Positions 48,428 through 58,582 of a DNA stretch of 64,000 nucleotides are shown here, one piece after another; within the stretch, counting starts at the first letter, position 1, and each line of letters begins with the position of its first letter. The notes under the pieces were generated by a model, which was not told the DNA's origin, searched no databases, and saw only the letters and a list, made by a program, of their open reading frames with translations. The stretch is from Thraustochytrium sp. TN22. Its lineage: Eukaryota > Sar > Bigyra > Thraustochytrida > Thraustochytriidae. The translations under genes and the position numbers were made by a program. The stretch spans positions 175,287 through 239,286 of the forward strand of contig JABLUY010000019.1 of NCBI GenBank assembly GCA_013306675.1, given 5' to 3'.

Positions 48428-50671
48428 ATGCAGCAGAGGCGGCGGCGGCGGCGCGAGCTGGACGGGGACGGCGGGCCGCTGGGCCCCGGCAGCGACAGCG
48501 GCAGCGGCGGCAAGGGCGGGGAGCCCAGGCGCGCACAGGCGCTGCGGCTCGACGAGGAGGGCAGGCAACAGCAGGAGAGGAACGTGGCAGCAGCCGCGGG
48601 AGCAGGCGCTGGCGCACTGGACGGGGCCGGCGCCGAGCGATGGCTGCAGGACATTGAGCCGCTGCTCGTGGACACCTACGAGGGGAGGCCAGCGATGGAG
48701 GACCATGACCATGACGGACACCACGATTTCTCGCACGCGCAACTGCAGCAGGGGCGCGCAAGCCCAAGCGCCGTGCTGCTGTCCGCGCAGACCAACTCGG
48801 CGCTGCTCAACCCGCAGGGGCGCGCTGCGCAGTCAATACCGCCGCCGCCGAACTCGTCCTCGTCCTCGTCTTCGTCCTCCGCCGCAGCGTCAAACATGTC
48901 CACCTCGGGCTCCTCTGCCTCGGTCGGCGGCGGCATGCCTTCACACCTGCCAAGTCCCGGCGGCCCGCGTAGCTCGCGCGGCCACCGAGCTGGCGCAGGC
49001 AACAACAACAACAACGATATCAACGACAACCATGGCAGCGCCCAGGGTGGAGGAGGAGGCGCGGGCAATGCGCCGGTCCGCCGGTCCGCGAGCAGGGACT
49101 CGCCGAACGTGAATGAGGAGGGCCCGGCCTCGTACACGCCAGGGCAAGGCGACGAGGACCACATGATGCTAGGGCGGACGCCCTCGACCGAGGCCATGCC
49201 CACCTCGCTGGAGGTCTTCATGCGCTTTGTGCGGCGCGCCGCGGACGGCGGCGTGGACGCCTCGGGCGTGCTCAGCCCCGCCTGCTATCGCGAGTGGGTG
49301 CGCACGCGCCGCAACAAGCTCAAGGCGCCGCAGGAGTCCTTCCGCCGCACGCTCACCGCGCACGTGACGGGCCTCGACGGCCGCAAGGCCTTTCCCGCTG
49401 CCACCGAGGACGCCATGCTTAGGGAGCTGCGCAAGCAGCGCATTTGGCCCTGCTTCCAGGGCACCCTGGTCAAGGGCCGCCCCAGCAACATCGGCCTGCA
49501 AGGCTTCCGCACGCTAGGCTGGCACGAGCGCCACGCTCGCGGCGAGGAGCCCAAGCCGCGCAAGTCCAAGGTCAAGGCCAAGGCCAAGCGAGCGCGCGCG
49601 CGCGCGCTCAATAACGCGCGCAGCCCCGACGCCTCCGACATGGAGGACGACCTCGACGACGACGGCATGAGCGGCATGGGTGCCCCCGGCACGCGCCTCG
49701 GTCGAGGCAACAGCAGCAGCAGCAGTAGCACCGAGCTCGTTGGGAAGCTTGGCAACGCGCTGCCCAACGTGACCACCTCGCCCAGTAGCAGCAGCAGCAG
49801 CAACAACGCCAAGGCGCCGCTCAGGAAGCGCTCCCGCGGCTCTAGCGTCACCAGCAGCCTCATCGGTCACGGTGGCGGCCAGGGTGGCCAAGGCCCACCG
49901 CCGCCCCACGGACTTGGCGGCACCGCCAACATGCCGCTCGCGCCGCTGCAGTCCGACACCCTGCCCTACGCGCCAGGTCGCGACGCCGTGGTGCCGGCGC
50001 CGCAGCCGGGACTTATCCAGTCGCGCTGGGCGCAGAACCGATCCGTGCTCGAGCTCCTGCTGCGCATCTTTGGCGTCAACGTGCAAGAGTACGCACCTGC
50101 CGCGCTCTACGCGCCGGCCGCGCAGCAGGCCTTTGCGCTGCTCGAGGGCGACGCAATGCCCAGCACGCTGCGCGGCCAGCTCGCCTTCAACATCGTGCGC
50201 TGCATCCCGCCGCACGTCTTCTGTGCCTGCTACGGTGCCATTGTTGGCCTCAACCCCGTTGCTCTGCAGCCCGCCGTCGTCGCCGCGCTCGCGCAGTCCA
50301 ACGACGCCGTCACCCTCGGCAACGCCAGCTGGTTTGTCAACCCAGCGCGCCAGCACTTTGTGCCCAGCGTGCCCGTCGCCACGGTCGTCGTGTGCGGCCT
50401 CACGCTCGTCATTACCTCCGCAGACACTCCCGCGCTGCACCTACTCGGCGCCAACCCGGTTGGTCTGCACTTTTCACAGCTCATGGACCCGGTGTCCTTT
50501 TGGGCTGGCTTCCTCGGCTTCTGCCTGCGTCTCTTCTCGCAGCTCCTCGAGGTCTGGGCCCGCCTGCCGATCACTCCGCTCGTCAGCGCCAACGCGGCGT
50601 CCCCGCGTATGCACATCTCGCGCTGGATCTGGCATGGCCACGATTTACACATTCAGTTCCAGCCCATGTAG
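48428..50671 (+). CDS. large low-complexity protein with possible PAS-like C-terminus
   Basis: 747 residues from the first ATG (48428, MQQRRRRRREL). The frame opens upstream only from a TTG. The first ~250 residues are Ser/Gly/Asn-rich and disordered. Residues ~260-370 look folded (SLEVFMRFVRRAADGG, CYREWVRTRRNKLK, AMLRELRKQRIWPCFQG, LQGFRTLGWHERHARG), a helical region perhaps binding protein or DNA. A Lys/Arg stretch (KPRKSKVKAKAKRARARA) could be a nuclear localisation signal. After another Ser-rich linker, residues ~520-747 are folded again: SVLELLLRIFGVNVQEYAPA, VVVCGLTLVITSADTPALHL, FSQLMDPVSFWAGFLGFCLR. The last part has the strand-helix rhythm of a PAS domain. I guess a nuclear regulator, but no family is firm. 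Confidence 0.6.
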   Translation: MQQRRRRRRELDGDGGPLGPGSDSGSGGKGGEPRRAQALRLDEEGRQQQERNVAAAAGAGAGALDGAGAERWLQDIEPLLVDTYEGRPAMEDHDHDGHHDFSHAQLQQGRASPSAVLLSAQTNSALLNPQGRAAQSIPPPPNSSSSSSSSSAAASNMSTSGSSASVGGGMPSHLPSPGGPRSSRGHRAGAGNNNNNDINDNHGSAQGGGGGAGNAPVRRSASRDSPNVNEEGPASYTPGQGDEDHMMLGRTPSTEAMPTSLEVFMRFVRRAADGGVDASGVLSPACYREWVRTRRNKLKAPQESFRRTLTAHVTGLDGRKAFPAATEDAMLRELRKQRIWPCFQGTLVKGRPSNIGLQGFRTLGWHERHARGEEPKPRKSKVKAKAKRARARALNNARSPDASDMEDDLDDDGMSGMGAPGTRLGRGNSSSSSSTELVGKLGNALPNVTTSPSSSSSSNNAKAPLRKRSRGSSVTSSLIGHGGGQGGQGPPPPHGLGGTANMPLAPLQSDTLPYAPGRDAVVPAPQPGLIQSRWAQNRSVLELLLRIFGVNVQEYAPAALYAPAAQQAFALLEGDAMPSTLRGQLAFNIVRCIPPHVFCACYGAIVGLNPVALQPAVVAALAQSNDAVTLGNASWFVNPARQHFVPSVPVATVVVCGLTLVITSADTPALHLLGANPVGLHFSQLMDPVSFWAGFLGFCLRLFSQLLEVWARLPITPLVSANAASPRMHISRWIWHGHDLHIQFQPM

Positions 50672-51552
50672 CCCAACCGCCGTCGCATGCGAGCGGCTGA
50701 GCTCTAGAGGAGGTCTAAGAGCCTCAGAACTTCTTCTTCGCCGACGTGTGCTCATGGGAGACCCTTAGCTCCGTCACCCCCACGTCCTGTCCTGCCCTGC
50801 CCTGTCTGCTTTGTCCTGTCCTGGTCTGTCCTGCTTTGTTCGTACCCGACGACGATAAGCGCTGAAGCACACTGCAGCGCTCGCGCACCATGTTGCGCGC
50901 TCAATTATTTTAAATACTTCACGCGGTCATTCGTGCTCAGTCAATGATGATGAACCAGATAGATCCGACCAAATGATGAATCAATGAATCAATGAACGAT
51001 GTGGTCGATCGATCGATCGACTAGGTAGGCCTAGCGCTCCGCCCTTGCATGCAAGCGTGCTCATGGGCATGGACAGCAAGCAGCCGCCATCATCACTGTC
51101 TCACTGCTTCGCCTGCACGTGCGAATACCTGTCAGTGCGCACCTGCTTGCTAATGGGGATGTTCGGGGGGTCTAAGAGCCTCAGAACTTCTTCTTCGCCG
51201 ACGTGTGCTCATGGGAGACCCTTAGCTCCGTCACCCCCACGTCCTGACCTGTCCTGTCCTGCTTTGTCCTGTCCTGCTTTGTCCTGCTTTGTTCGCACCC
51301 GACGACGATAAGCGCTGAAGCACACTGCAGCGCTCGCGCACCATGTTGCGCGCTCAATTGAATACTTCACGCGGTCATTCGTGCACAGTCAATGATGATG
51401 AACAAGATAAATCCGACCAAATGATGAATCAATGAATCAACGAACGATGTGGTCGATCGATCGATCGATCGACTAGGTAGGCCTAGCGCTCCGCCCTTGC
51501 ATGCAAGCGTGCTCATGGGCATCGACAGCTAGCAGCCGCCATCATCACTGTC
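50672..51552. other. convergent spacer made of a 457-bp tandem duplication
   Basis: Between the stops of the low-complexity gene and NIT2. Almost the whole spacer is two copies of one segment (listed as a repeat); no further gene. Confidence 0.7.
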
Positions 51553-51616
51553 TCACTGCTTCGCCTGCACTTGCGAATAAATGTCAGTGCGCACCTGCTT
51601 GCTAATGGGGATGTTC
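50712..51616. repeat. 457-bp tandem duplication reaching into the NIT2 3' end
   Basis: Copy 1 starts GGTCTAAGAGCCTCAGAAC at 50712 and copy 2 at 51169. Shared landmarks are TGTGCTCATGGGAGACCC, GACGACGATAAGCGC, GATCGATCGATCGA and TAGGTAGGCCTAGCGC. The end of copy 2 is the last ~65 bp of the NIT2 coding region. The end of copy 1 (about 51112-51166) is a detached duplicate of it, with CGAATACC where NIT2 has CGAATAAA. The two copies differ mainly by small indels in the TCCTG repeats. Confidence 0.9.
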
Positions 51617-52434
51617 GTGCGCACCTCGTCGGCGCGGTTCAGGTCAATGTCCGCGTAGACAATGTCGGCGTCGTGCTCCGTGGTGGCCAGCACCTCGCCC
51701 CACGGGGAGATGATGGACGAATGGCCCCACGCCTGATACTTGGAGTCCGGGTTACGCGCAGGCGACGCCGTCGCGACGAAAAGCTGGTTGTCCACGGCGC
51801 GACCGCGCTGCAGCAGCTCCCAGTGCGCCGGACCCGTCGTCGTGTTGAAAGCGCCCGGGTACACGATCAGCTTGCAGCCCTGCTGGCGCAGCAGCATGGC
51901 ATACTCTGCGAAGCGAATGTCGTAGCAAATGCCCACGCCAATCTTGCAGTACGGAGTCTCAAAGCACGTCACCTCGTTGCCCGCGCTCAGCGTCTCGGAC
52001 TCCTTAAAGGTGATGCCGCCCGGCACGTCAATGTCGAACAGGTGCATCTTGCGATGCTTCGCCAGCAGCTCGCCCTCGGGGCTCACCACCAGGCACGTGT
52101 TGTACACCTTGCCCTCCGAGTCGCGCTCCGGGAACGAGCCGCCCACCAGGTACACCTTGTTCTCCTTGGCCGCCTTGATGAGCATGGCCGTGCTCGGGTG
52201 CTTCTCCTCGTCCAGGTCCGACGCCGACGCGGGCACCTCCTCCGCGTACTTGGGGAACATGTCCGTCGCGTACGGGCTGTTGAAGCACTCCGGCAGCGAC
52301 ACCAGCTGCGCGCCCTTGCCGGCCGCCTCCGCCACCGCCTTGCTCGCGGTCGCCAGGTTCGCCACCTTGTCCGTGCCCACCAGCACCTGGCACATCGCCA
52401 GCTTCAGCGCGCCCTTGCCTGCTGCCGCCGCCAT
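51553..52434 (-). CDS. NIT2: omega-amidase / nitrilase-family NIT2
   Basis: 293 residues from the ATG at 52434 (MAAAAGKGALKLAMCQV); the frame is open upstream but without protein character. The Glu-Lys-Cys catalytic triad of the nitrilase superfamily is visible: E in LVSLPECFNSPYATD, K in KHRKMHLFDIDVPGG and C in GVGICYDIRFAEYA. VYPGAFNTTTGPAHWELLQR and SIISPWGEVLATTEH match the NIT2 branch, which hydrolyses alpha-ketoglutaramate and alpha-ketosuccinamate, closing the glutamine transaminase cycle in cytosol and mitochondria. The length is normal. Its last ~65 bp are duplicated downstream. Confidence 0.95.
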   Translation of the reverse strand: MAAAAGKGALKLAMCQVLVGTDKVANLATASKAVAEAAGKGAQLVSLPECFNSPYATDMFPKYAEEVPASASDLDEEKHPSTAMLIKAAKENKVYLVGGSFPERDSEGKVYNTCLVVSPEGELLAKHRKMHLFDIDVPGGITFKESETLSAGNEVTCFETPYCKIGVGICYDIRFAEYAMLLRQQGCKLIVYPGAFNTTTGPAHWELLQRGRAVDNQLFVATASPARNPDSKYQAWGHSSIISPWGEVLATTEHDADIVYADIDLNRADEVRTNIPISKQVRTDIYSQVQAKQ

Positions 52435-53375
52435 CCTGCCCGTCCGCTCGCTCGCTCGCTCGCCCGCCCGACCGCCCGCCCGACCGCCGCTGGCCCCGCG
52501 CGCGCGTCTTTTGATTTGATTTTGGACTCGGAGTCCCGCGTCGGCAGACCCTCCAGCAAGCGCCGATCGCCGCACACGACACCGCGCGCCGTCCCTTGCA
52601 CGGGTCGCGCCAAGCGCGCCATCAAGAGGGTCGCGAACTCGGACTACGCGACGCGACGGGCACCAGGGGCGGCGCACTAGCCTTTCTTCATGCGGGTTCA
52701 CATGGTGCAGCAAGAGCGTGGCGTACGTGGTGCCCATGAGCCAGGGTCGAATTATGTTCAAGAGAGACGTTCGTTCTCCGTGGTACATGGCAGAAGGACC
52801 AGCCGCAGGCGGGTATTGCTGCTCTGTGTGTGCCTGCCTGCCTGAAAGGGGCGAGGGCATCATGTCGTCGTCATTGTGGACAACGTGATGGTCATCGTCG
52901 AGGTCAAGCTCAATTTGCTGTACGCCTGCCGGGCCAGTGCGTCCTGACACACGCACGCGGGAGCAACCGAGAGCTGTCCAGAAGGCTGGACGGTCGTGGT
53001 CATCATCTGCAAGAGCCCTCTGCAGCTTCGCCTTCGAGCTGCTTGCTGGGACTGGCGCTTGCGTTTGGGACTTTCCTGCCGCCAGGCCGGTGCTCTAGCT
53101 AGGCTTGGCACAAGGATGGTTGATTGACGACATAGTTGTCAACTCGCCCACAAAAAGGCACTGGCGGCGGCCGTCGGCGTCGCCAGCTGCGAGGGGAGCG
53201 AGCACGGGCTCGTCGTGCTCGCGGCTGCTCGCTCGCTCACGACGCCCGCAAACCGACTCGCCGAACGACCTGCAGGCAGGCAAGCAGGCAGGCAGGCAGG
53301 CAGGCGGGCAGGCAGGCTCGCGGACGCGCGCGGAGGCAGACCGGCACGCAAGCCGGGCCCGCACACGCGGTCGCC
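52435..53375. other. 941-bp divergent promoter with GCAG-type microsatellite
   Basis: Between NIT2 and the methyltransferase gene. (GCTC)n and CGCCCGCC runs lie just upstream of NIT2 (52445-52490), and a GGCA/GCAG run is at 53272-53313 just upstream of the other gene. No gene seen. Confidence 0.6.
53272..53313. repeat. (GGCA)n tetranucleotide microsatellite
   Basis: About ten units with one variant, complementary in type to the (CCTG)n at 475-520. Confidence 0.9.
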
Positions 53376-54455
53376 ATGGCGCACGAGCAGGAGACGCACG
53401 GCGGGAGCCTGGAGGGCGTGGAGACGGCCGTGGCGACGCCGGAGGACATTGTGACGCAGGACGGGACCCACGCGCATATTATGACAGCCTCGCTGCAGTC
53501 GCCGCCGGCCGCGGGCGAGAAGCGCTCCTCGCCGGTGGCGGCGGCGACCTCGGCGGCAGCCGCGGCAGCATCGGAAGCAGCAGCAGCAGCAGCCTCCGAG
53601 GACGAGGACGAGGGGGATATTGGGTTCTTCAATCCGGACTTGTTCACGAGTAACGTCGAGTACGAGCTGAGCGAGTTCCGGTTTCCAGGGGCAGAGGGCG
53701 CAGAGGGCGCAGAGGACGTGGTCGTCAAGCTCTCGTACCTGCACGGGAGCCACCAGTTCATCGAGAAGTTCGTGTCGCGTGTGGTGTGGCCGTCTGCCGA
53801 GGAGCTGGCCAAGTACTTGGCGCTGCACGTGTCGGAGGTGTTGGGTAAGCACGTTGTGGAGCTCGGGAGTGGTACGGGGCTATGTGGCATCACCATGGCT
53901 CGGCTTGGCGCCGCGTCGGTGGTGCTCACCGACTACAACGAAGCGTCCGTGGAGCTCTTGCAGGAGAACATTGACCTCAACGAGGTCGGCAATGTGTGCT
54001 CAACGGCTCAGCTCGTCTGGGGCGACGAGGCAGGTTGCACCGACATTCTCCAGGGCCTGGACCTGCCCCACTTTGACGTTGTCGTTGGAACCGACGTTGT
54101 GTAGGTTGCTTGAGAAAACGGACTAGCAAGAAGCTCAGCTAGCTATGCTAGCTGCAGGTGGGGACGTATGACGAATGGACTGGATTAGACTGACGGATAC
54201 CTGTGCATCGCATCGCATCGCAGCTACGAACCAGAGTGCATCCTGCCGCTCTTGCAGACCGCCAAGGCGTTCTTGAATGGCAATCCGGAGAGCCTTTTCC
54301 TGCTCGCCAATCACACGCACCGCTACAACAAGTACGCTCACATCGTTCACGAGACGGCTGTGGAGCTCGGCCTGGATGAGGATTGCCGGCCGCCACTTGT
54401 GGGTGGCGACGGCCAGGTGGACTTCTCCATTTTCACGCTGCGGCCGCAGTCTTGA
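53376..54455 (+). CDS. spliced METTL21/FAM86-type protein methyltransferase
   Basis: Two exons, 53376-54100 and 54224-54455, joined across a 123-bp intron (GTAGGT...ATCGCAG), giving 318 residues. Without splicing the frame stops just after GTDVV. An Ala/Ser/Glu-rich leader reaches ~80. The fold then shows the family-16 layout: a pre-motif VVWPSAEELAKYLA, motif I VVELGSGTGLCGITMARLGA at ~160, acidic loop VVLTDYNEASVELLQENI and motif post-II DVVVGTDVVYEPECILPLL, which is made by the splice junction. These enzymes use S-adenosylmethionine to methylate lysines of translation factors or chaperones; the target here is unknown. Splice sites and restored motif agree, so the model is strong. Confidence 0.85.
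54101..54223 (+). other. intron of the methyltransferase gene
   Basis: 123 bp, donor GTAGGT, acceptor CGCAG after a CATCG repeat, phase 2. Removing it restores DVVYEPECILPLLQT. Confidence 0.85.
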
Positions 54456-54588
54456 AGACGTCTGATAATGCAATTCAAGCGAGAGTGTCGCAAGAGGCTC
54501 GCAAGACAAGGAACAAGAGTGTCTACCTCCACCTTACATGTGCAGTAGTGTCGATCGTCATGCATGATTTGGTACATTCACTGTTTAG

Positions 54589-55268
54589 TTAGGAAAAGGC
54601 GGTGCCGACACCATCGGCACCGTGGCGGTAGACACGCAGCATGGGCACCTTGATATCGCCGTTGAGTTTGTTCAGGAGCCAGAGCAAGGTGGCGCTCGGC
54701 GCTTGCGTGAGGTGGATGCCAAAAGAGCGATACTCCGCATAGGTGTAAATGACCTTGCGGCCCGACTTGCAGCGTACACGGCGCCCGACGAGCTCCACGA
54801 CGAACTCACGAAGCTCCGGCGCGCGGTCCTGGTTGAGACAGGCCACGCGGTGAATTTTGCGAATGCAGGGCGGCGCAGTCGTAATGGACATGAGCACGCC
54901 ATCACCGCGCAGATGCACCGTGCCGCGCACCGGGCGGCCGCACACGTGGCCCTCGGGGTTGCCGTCTTCCGAGTCGTCATCCGAGTCGGACTGCACGGTG
55001 CGTCCCACGAAGGCGTCCATTGCGCTCCACCGCGGGCTCAGCGTTCCAGCGGCGCGCGGACTGAAGCGAGCACCATCTGTAGAGCTGCGGCGCGCCGCGC
55101 GCCGGCCAGATCCCGAGGCCCCCGGCACTGACGAGGTGCGCTGTCGCGAGAGCAGAAAGTCCACGGCCGAGTCCGCGGCTTCATCGTCCTCGTCAGATAC
55201 GGACCGGCGCATGTGACTGCTGCTGCCGCGGCGACGGCGGCGGCGATGCCGCCGAAGGTCGCCCGCAT

Positions 55269-55299
<31 letters not shown>

Positions 55300-56928
55300 G
55301 CTTGCGGCGTGTGCTGCTGTCGTTGTGCCGCTCGTGTCGGGGTCCACCGAGGCGTCGAGCGCTCGCGAGGCCGGCGCAAAGCCACCCGACGAGCTCGGGA
55401 GGCGCAGCGGCGGCATCCTCAGGACATCAGCCGCGGCGTCCGCGCCTTCCGCGCCAGCACTCGTGGAGCGGCGGCGCGGCGTGGCGCCGCGCAGGTTAGC
55501 GTTGGGCGATATGCCGCCGCTGCCGGCGCCCCTGGTGTGCTGGCCAAAGTAAGACTCGATCGAGGGCCGCGCCCAGAAGAGCAGACTCTCGTTCCACTTG
55601 GTCTGCGACACCTGCATCTTGAATTTGAGCGCGGACGGGCCAACCAGCACCAGATCGCCCTCGTTCTCCGGCTCGTCCACCGCGGACATGGACCACGTCT
55701 GCTCGCGCTGGTCCGAGGCGGCGTGCTCGTGGTGCAGCGCGAGGTGTGCGCCAGGGTAGACCGCCTCCCAGAACATGGCGTCTGCGTGGTCGCCGAGCAG
55801 GTCAGGCTCGGGCCGGCCTCCAAGGCTGGTGGCCCGTCCGCGAAGGGATTCTGGGATGTCTTCGTCCGTCAGCTGCACGCGCGCGCCACTTCCCGCGCTG
55901 CTGTCGTTGGCCGCCCAGAGCGCCTGGTCATAGTCCCCGGTGTCGACCTTGAGGCCGCCGTTGTCGTCGCCATCGTTGCCGCTTCCGCTGTCGCCATCGG
56001 CGCGGGCCTCAAGGGCGGCACGCGAGGCCACAAAGGTGGACGCAATGGACTCGCGCATGAGCTTGAGGCGACGCAAGAGCGAGGCCTCGCTCCGTCGGCG
56101 GCGCTGGCCCGGCGCGGCGTTGACGCTGCGCGAGGTCACCCAGGACCGCGCCTGCGGAAATGTCATGACGATCCACTGCATCATGCCCCAGAACAGATAC
56201 TCGAGGCGGCTGCGCACGTTGCGTGTCAGCGAGCGAAGCCTCGCGTACGGGTTGAGCTGGTGCTCGCGCTCCAGTAGACCCGATTTGTTGGGCCGCAAAT
56301 GGCCCCACGGCCCATCGCCGAAGAGAAGCGCCACGAGCCCAAGCGTGCAGTGCAGCGCGAAGCTGAAGATGTGAAGGTGCGTGTACGCTGCGTACGGCTC
56401 AGCGCGGAAGAAATAGACAATCTGTGGCGGCGGTGGCGGCGGTGTCGTCGCCCATCTCGAACGAAAAGTCAGTCAAACGATACGGCGGCCGCCTGCGCGG
56501 GGCCACTCACGATGCTCAGCCGGAAGCTCCCAAACATGTACCCTATGGACACACGAAACGTGGGGCTCATCCACTTGACGCGAACGTGCGCAAGCGTGGT
56601 GGCGGCCATGTAGTGCTGAGGACGGCAAGCGAGTTGTCCTTGTCAGCTGTGATGGCCGCGAGGAGGCAGAACACGCTCGGCGAGTACCTACCCATACCAA
56701 AGTGAGCAGCACGTCGGCGCAGATGAGCACCACGGAGTACAGCTCCCAGTCCAGATCGGAGCTCTTGAGCATGGGTGGGCCCCACTCTCCGTGCTCCATG
56801 CGGAAGGGCTGCGGCACGCCGATCGGGCCTTTGCGGTAAAGCTCCGGCCACGGCATCTGCATGGCGCTCAGCGCCTGCATCGCGCCGCTCAGCCAGCTCC
56901 TCGGGCACGCCGACGAGGCCGTGCCCAT
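54589..56928 (-). CDS. spliced membrane protein with cytosolic low-complexity region
   Basis: Three exons: 56692-56928, 56511-56615 and 54589-56421, with introns of 76 and 89 bp (GTAGGT...CTCAG; GTGAGT...CCACAG), all phase 0, giving 724 residues. The N-terminus MGTASSAC could be myristoylated. Hydrophobic segments are SVVLICADVLLTLVW (end of exon 1), a moderately hydrophobic stretch in exon 2 (VSIGYMFGSFRLSI), LHIFSFALHCTLGLVALLFG (start of exon 3), and perhaps LEYLFWGMMQWIVMTF. The rest is soluble: a folded stretch (~330-400, DLVLVGPSALKFKMQVSQTK), long Ser/Gly/Arg-rich linkers, and a conserved-looking C-terminal domain (~610-724, VHLRGDGVLMSITTAPP, LREFVVELVGRRVRC, EYRSFGIHLTQAPSATLLWLL). 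No family recognised. The exon joins keep frame and rebuild the hydrophobic helices, which supports the model. Confidence 0.6.
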
Positions 56929-58087
56929 CAAGCCTCCGCGCCGCCGCTAGCTCGAGCCGGCGCCGCCGGCGCCGCCGGCCCGCCAGCCCTCGCGCGCGTG
57001 GGTCTTGCCTTGCCTGCCTGCGCCGAGGTTGGCGAGGTCGACGCTCTCGAGGAGGAGTCCGCTGAGCACGACGCCAAGAGGCGGCCGACCAGCCCCCGCC
57101 CCTGCCCGCGCGCGCGCCGCCGCAGCGCCGGCGGCCGGCGGCCGGCCGCTGGCCGCGCCGCGCGCCGCGCGGCGCCGCCCGCGCCGCCGCGCCGCGCCGC
57201 GCCGCGCCGCGCCGCGCCGCGCCGCGCCGCGTGCGCGTCGAGCGGGTCTGGTCGACGATGGTCGCGCCTTGGAGCTTCCGCGCGACGACGAGGAGACCAA
57301 CTTTGAGGAGAAGGAGGAGGAGGTGGAGGAGGAGGTGGAGGTGGAGGAGCAGCAGCAGCGCGCGCGCGGCTCGCTTGCGGCTCTGGCCGCCCGATCTCGA
57401 TGGCCACGTGCTTGAGCAACTCCTGGCCGGCCGACCGGCCGGCCGGCCGACCGGCGCGCCGCGGTCCAGCCCGCCGGTCGCAGGTTCGTTTGTTGCGGAC
57501 CTGGGAGGTAAGTTCATGGATGTGATGGACACGAGCGAGCTGAGCGAGGTCGAGGGCCAGCCTGAGAGGGGACTCGGAGGATGTTCAAGGTGCGCTGCTT
57601 GGGTGCTGGGATGCAAGATTGTTGAGAAGGGGTTGACTGACGGGGCCGAGTGCAGGGACTACTTCGCTGCAGGCGACGCCGAGGTGGGTGCAGGCAGGCA
57701 GGCAGGCTGGCTGGCAGCCAGACGAATCGCGGCGGCGGTGGCCGCGTGTATGGGACATAATGGGCGAGCGTGATGGGCGGCGTGGGCCCTGGGACGAATA
57801 GAGACAAAGAAAAAGGGCATGGGCGAGGGGCTGGCCACGCGCATGACGCTCAAAAATGAGGAAACCGGGACGCAGGTGGCGGGCGCCCTACGCGCTGCAG
57901 GTGGCGGTAGCGCGCTGCAGGTGGCGGGCGCCCTGCGCGCTGCAGGTGGCGGACGCGCTACGCACTGCAGGTGGCGGGTGCCCTACGCGCTGCACGTGGC
58001 GGGCGCCCTGCGCGCTGCACGTGGCGGGCGCCCTGCGCGCTGCACGTGGCGGGCGCCCTACACGCAGGAGGCCCCAGCCGCAGCGCC
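56929..58087. other. spacer with GGA/GCC runs and the 25-bp array
   Basis: 1.16 kb upstream of the membrane protein gene and downstream of MED10. It contains a GCGCC tract (57190-57230), a GGAGGTGGAGG purine run (57301-57360) and the 25-bp tandem array. No gene recognised. Confidence 0.55.
57870..58070. repeat. 25-bp minisatellite, about 8 copies
   Basis: GTGGCGG[G] recurs at 57875, 57901, 57921, 57945, 57971, 57996, 58021 and 58046; the last four units are an exact 25 bp (GTGGCGGGCGCCCTGCGCGC..), earlier ones 20-26 bp. It ends 18 bp before the MED10 stop codon. Confidence 0.95.
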
Positions 58088-58582
58088 CTACGCGCTGGAG
58101 GCCTCAGCCGCAGCGCCCGAGGCATCGGCGGCGCCCGAGGTGTCCGCAGTGGCGTCCGCCATCTCCGCGTCCGCAGTAACGGCGTCCTGGCGAGAGGCAG
58201 GCGCGCGGTCAAGGCCGGAAGCGACCTCTTTTCGGATCTCGTCCTTGATGGACTGCAGGTCCTTGGCGACGCGGCGCTTGCGCTCGACCTCCTCGAGCAG
58301 GTAGTTGGCCTTGTAGCGCGTGTACATGTCCGGGTTGGCGTTCTCGACCTGGTCCAGATGGTCGAGGAAGTCCACCGGCACGCGCAGGCCGTCGAGCTGC
58401 GTGCGCAGGCCGTCGACCTTTTCAAAGTGGGCTACCAACGCGTTGACGCGCTCGAACATCTCGCGCTGCGCTGTGCCTTTGCCGTCGTCGTAGAACTCGC
58501 TCACGAGCCGCGCCGTCGCGTCCAGCTCCGCCAGTGTGTCCTGCACGGCCTTCATGACCGGCTGCGCCTTCTCTGCCGACAT
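58088..58582 (-). CDS. MED10: Mediator complex subunit 10
   Basis: 164 residues from the ATG at 58582 (MSAEKAQPVMKAVQ). The MED10/Nut2 core spans ~10-120: a first helix LAELDATARLVSEFYDDG, then the hallmark ALVAHFEKVDGLRTQLDGLR followed by VPVDFLDHLDQVENANPDMY, and a helical end (LLEEVERKRRVAKDLQSIKD). MED10 is an essential subunit of the Mediator middle module, bridging activators and RNA polymerase II in the nucleus. The C-terminal ~40 residues are Ala/Asp/Ser-rich and may have grown by repeat slippage next to the 25-bp array. The longer upstream frame is Arg/Ala compositional. Confidence 0.85.
   Translation of the reverse strand: MSAEKAQPVMKAVQDTLAELDATARLVSEFYDDGKGTAQREMFERVNALVAHFEKVDGLRTQLDGLRVPVDFLDHLDQVENANPDMYTRYKANYLLEEVERKRRVAKDLQSIKDEIRKEVASGLDRAPASRQDAVTADAEMADATADTSGAADASGAAAEASSA

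Noticed and set aside
47500-48657. 385-codon frame ahead of and overlapping the low-complexity protein gene
   Set aside because: Pure Arg/Ala/Gly/Ser sequence through GCGCGG and CTCGT repeats; it conflicts with the better frame starting at 48428.
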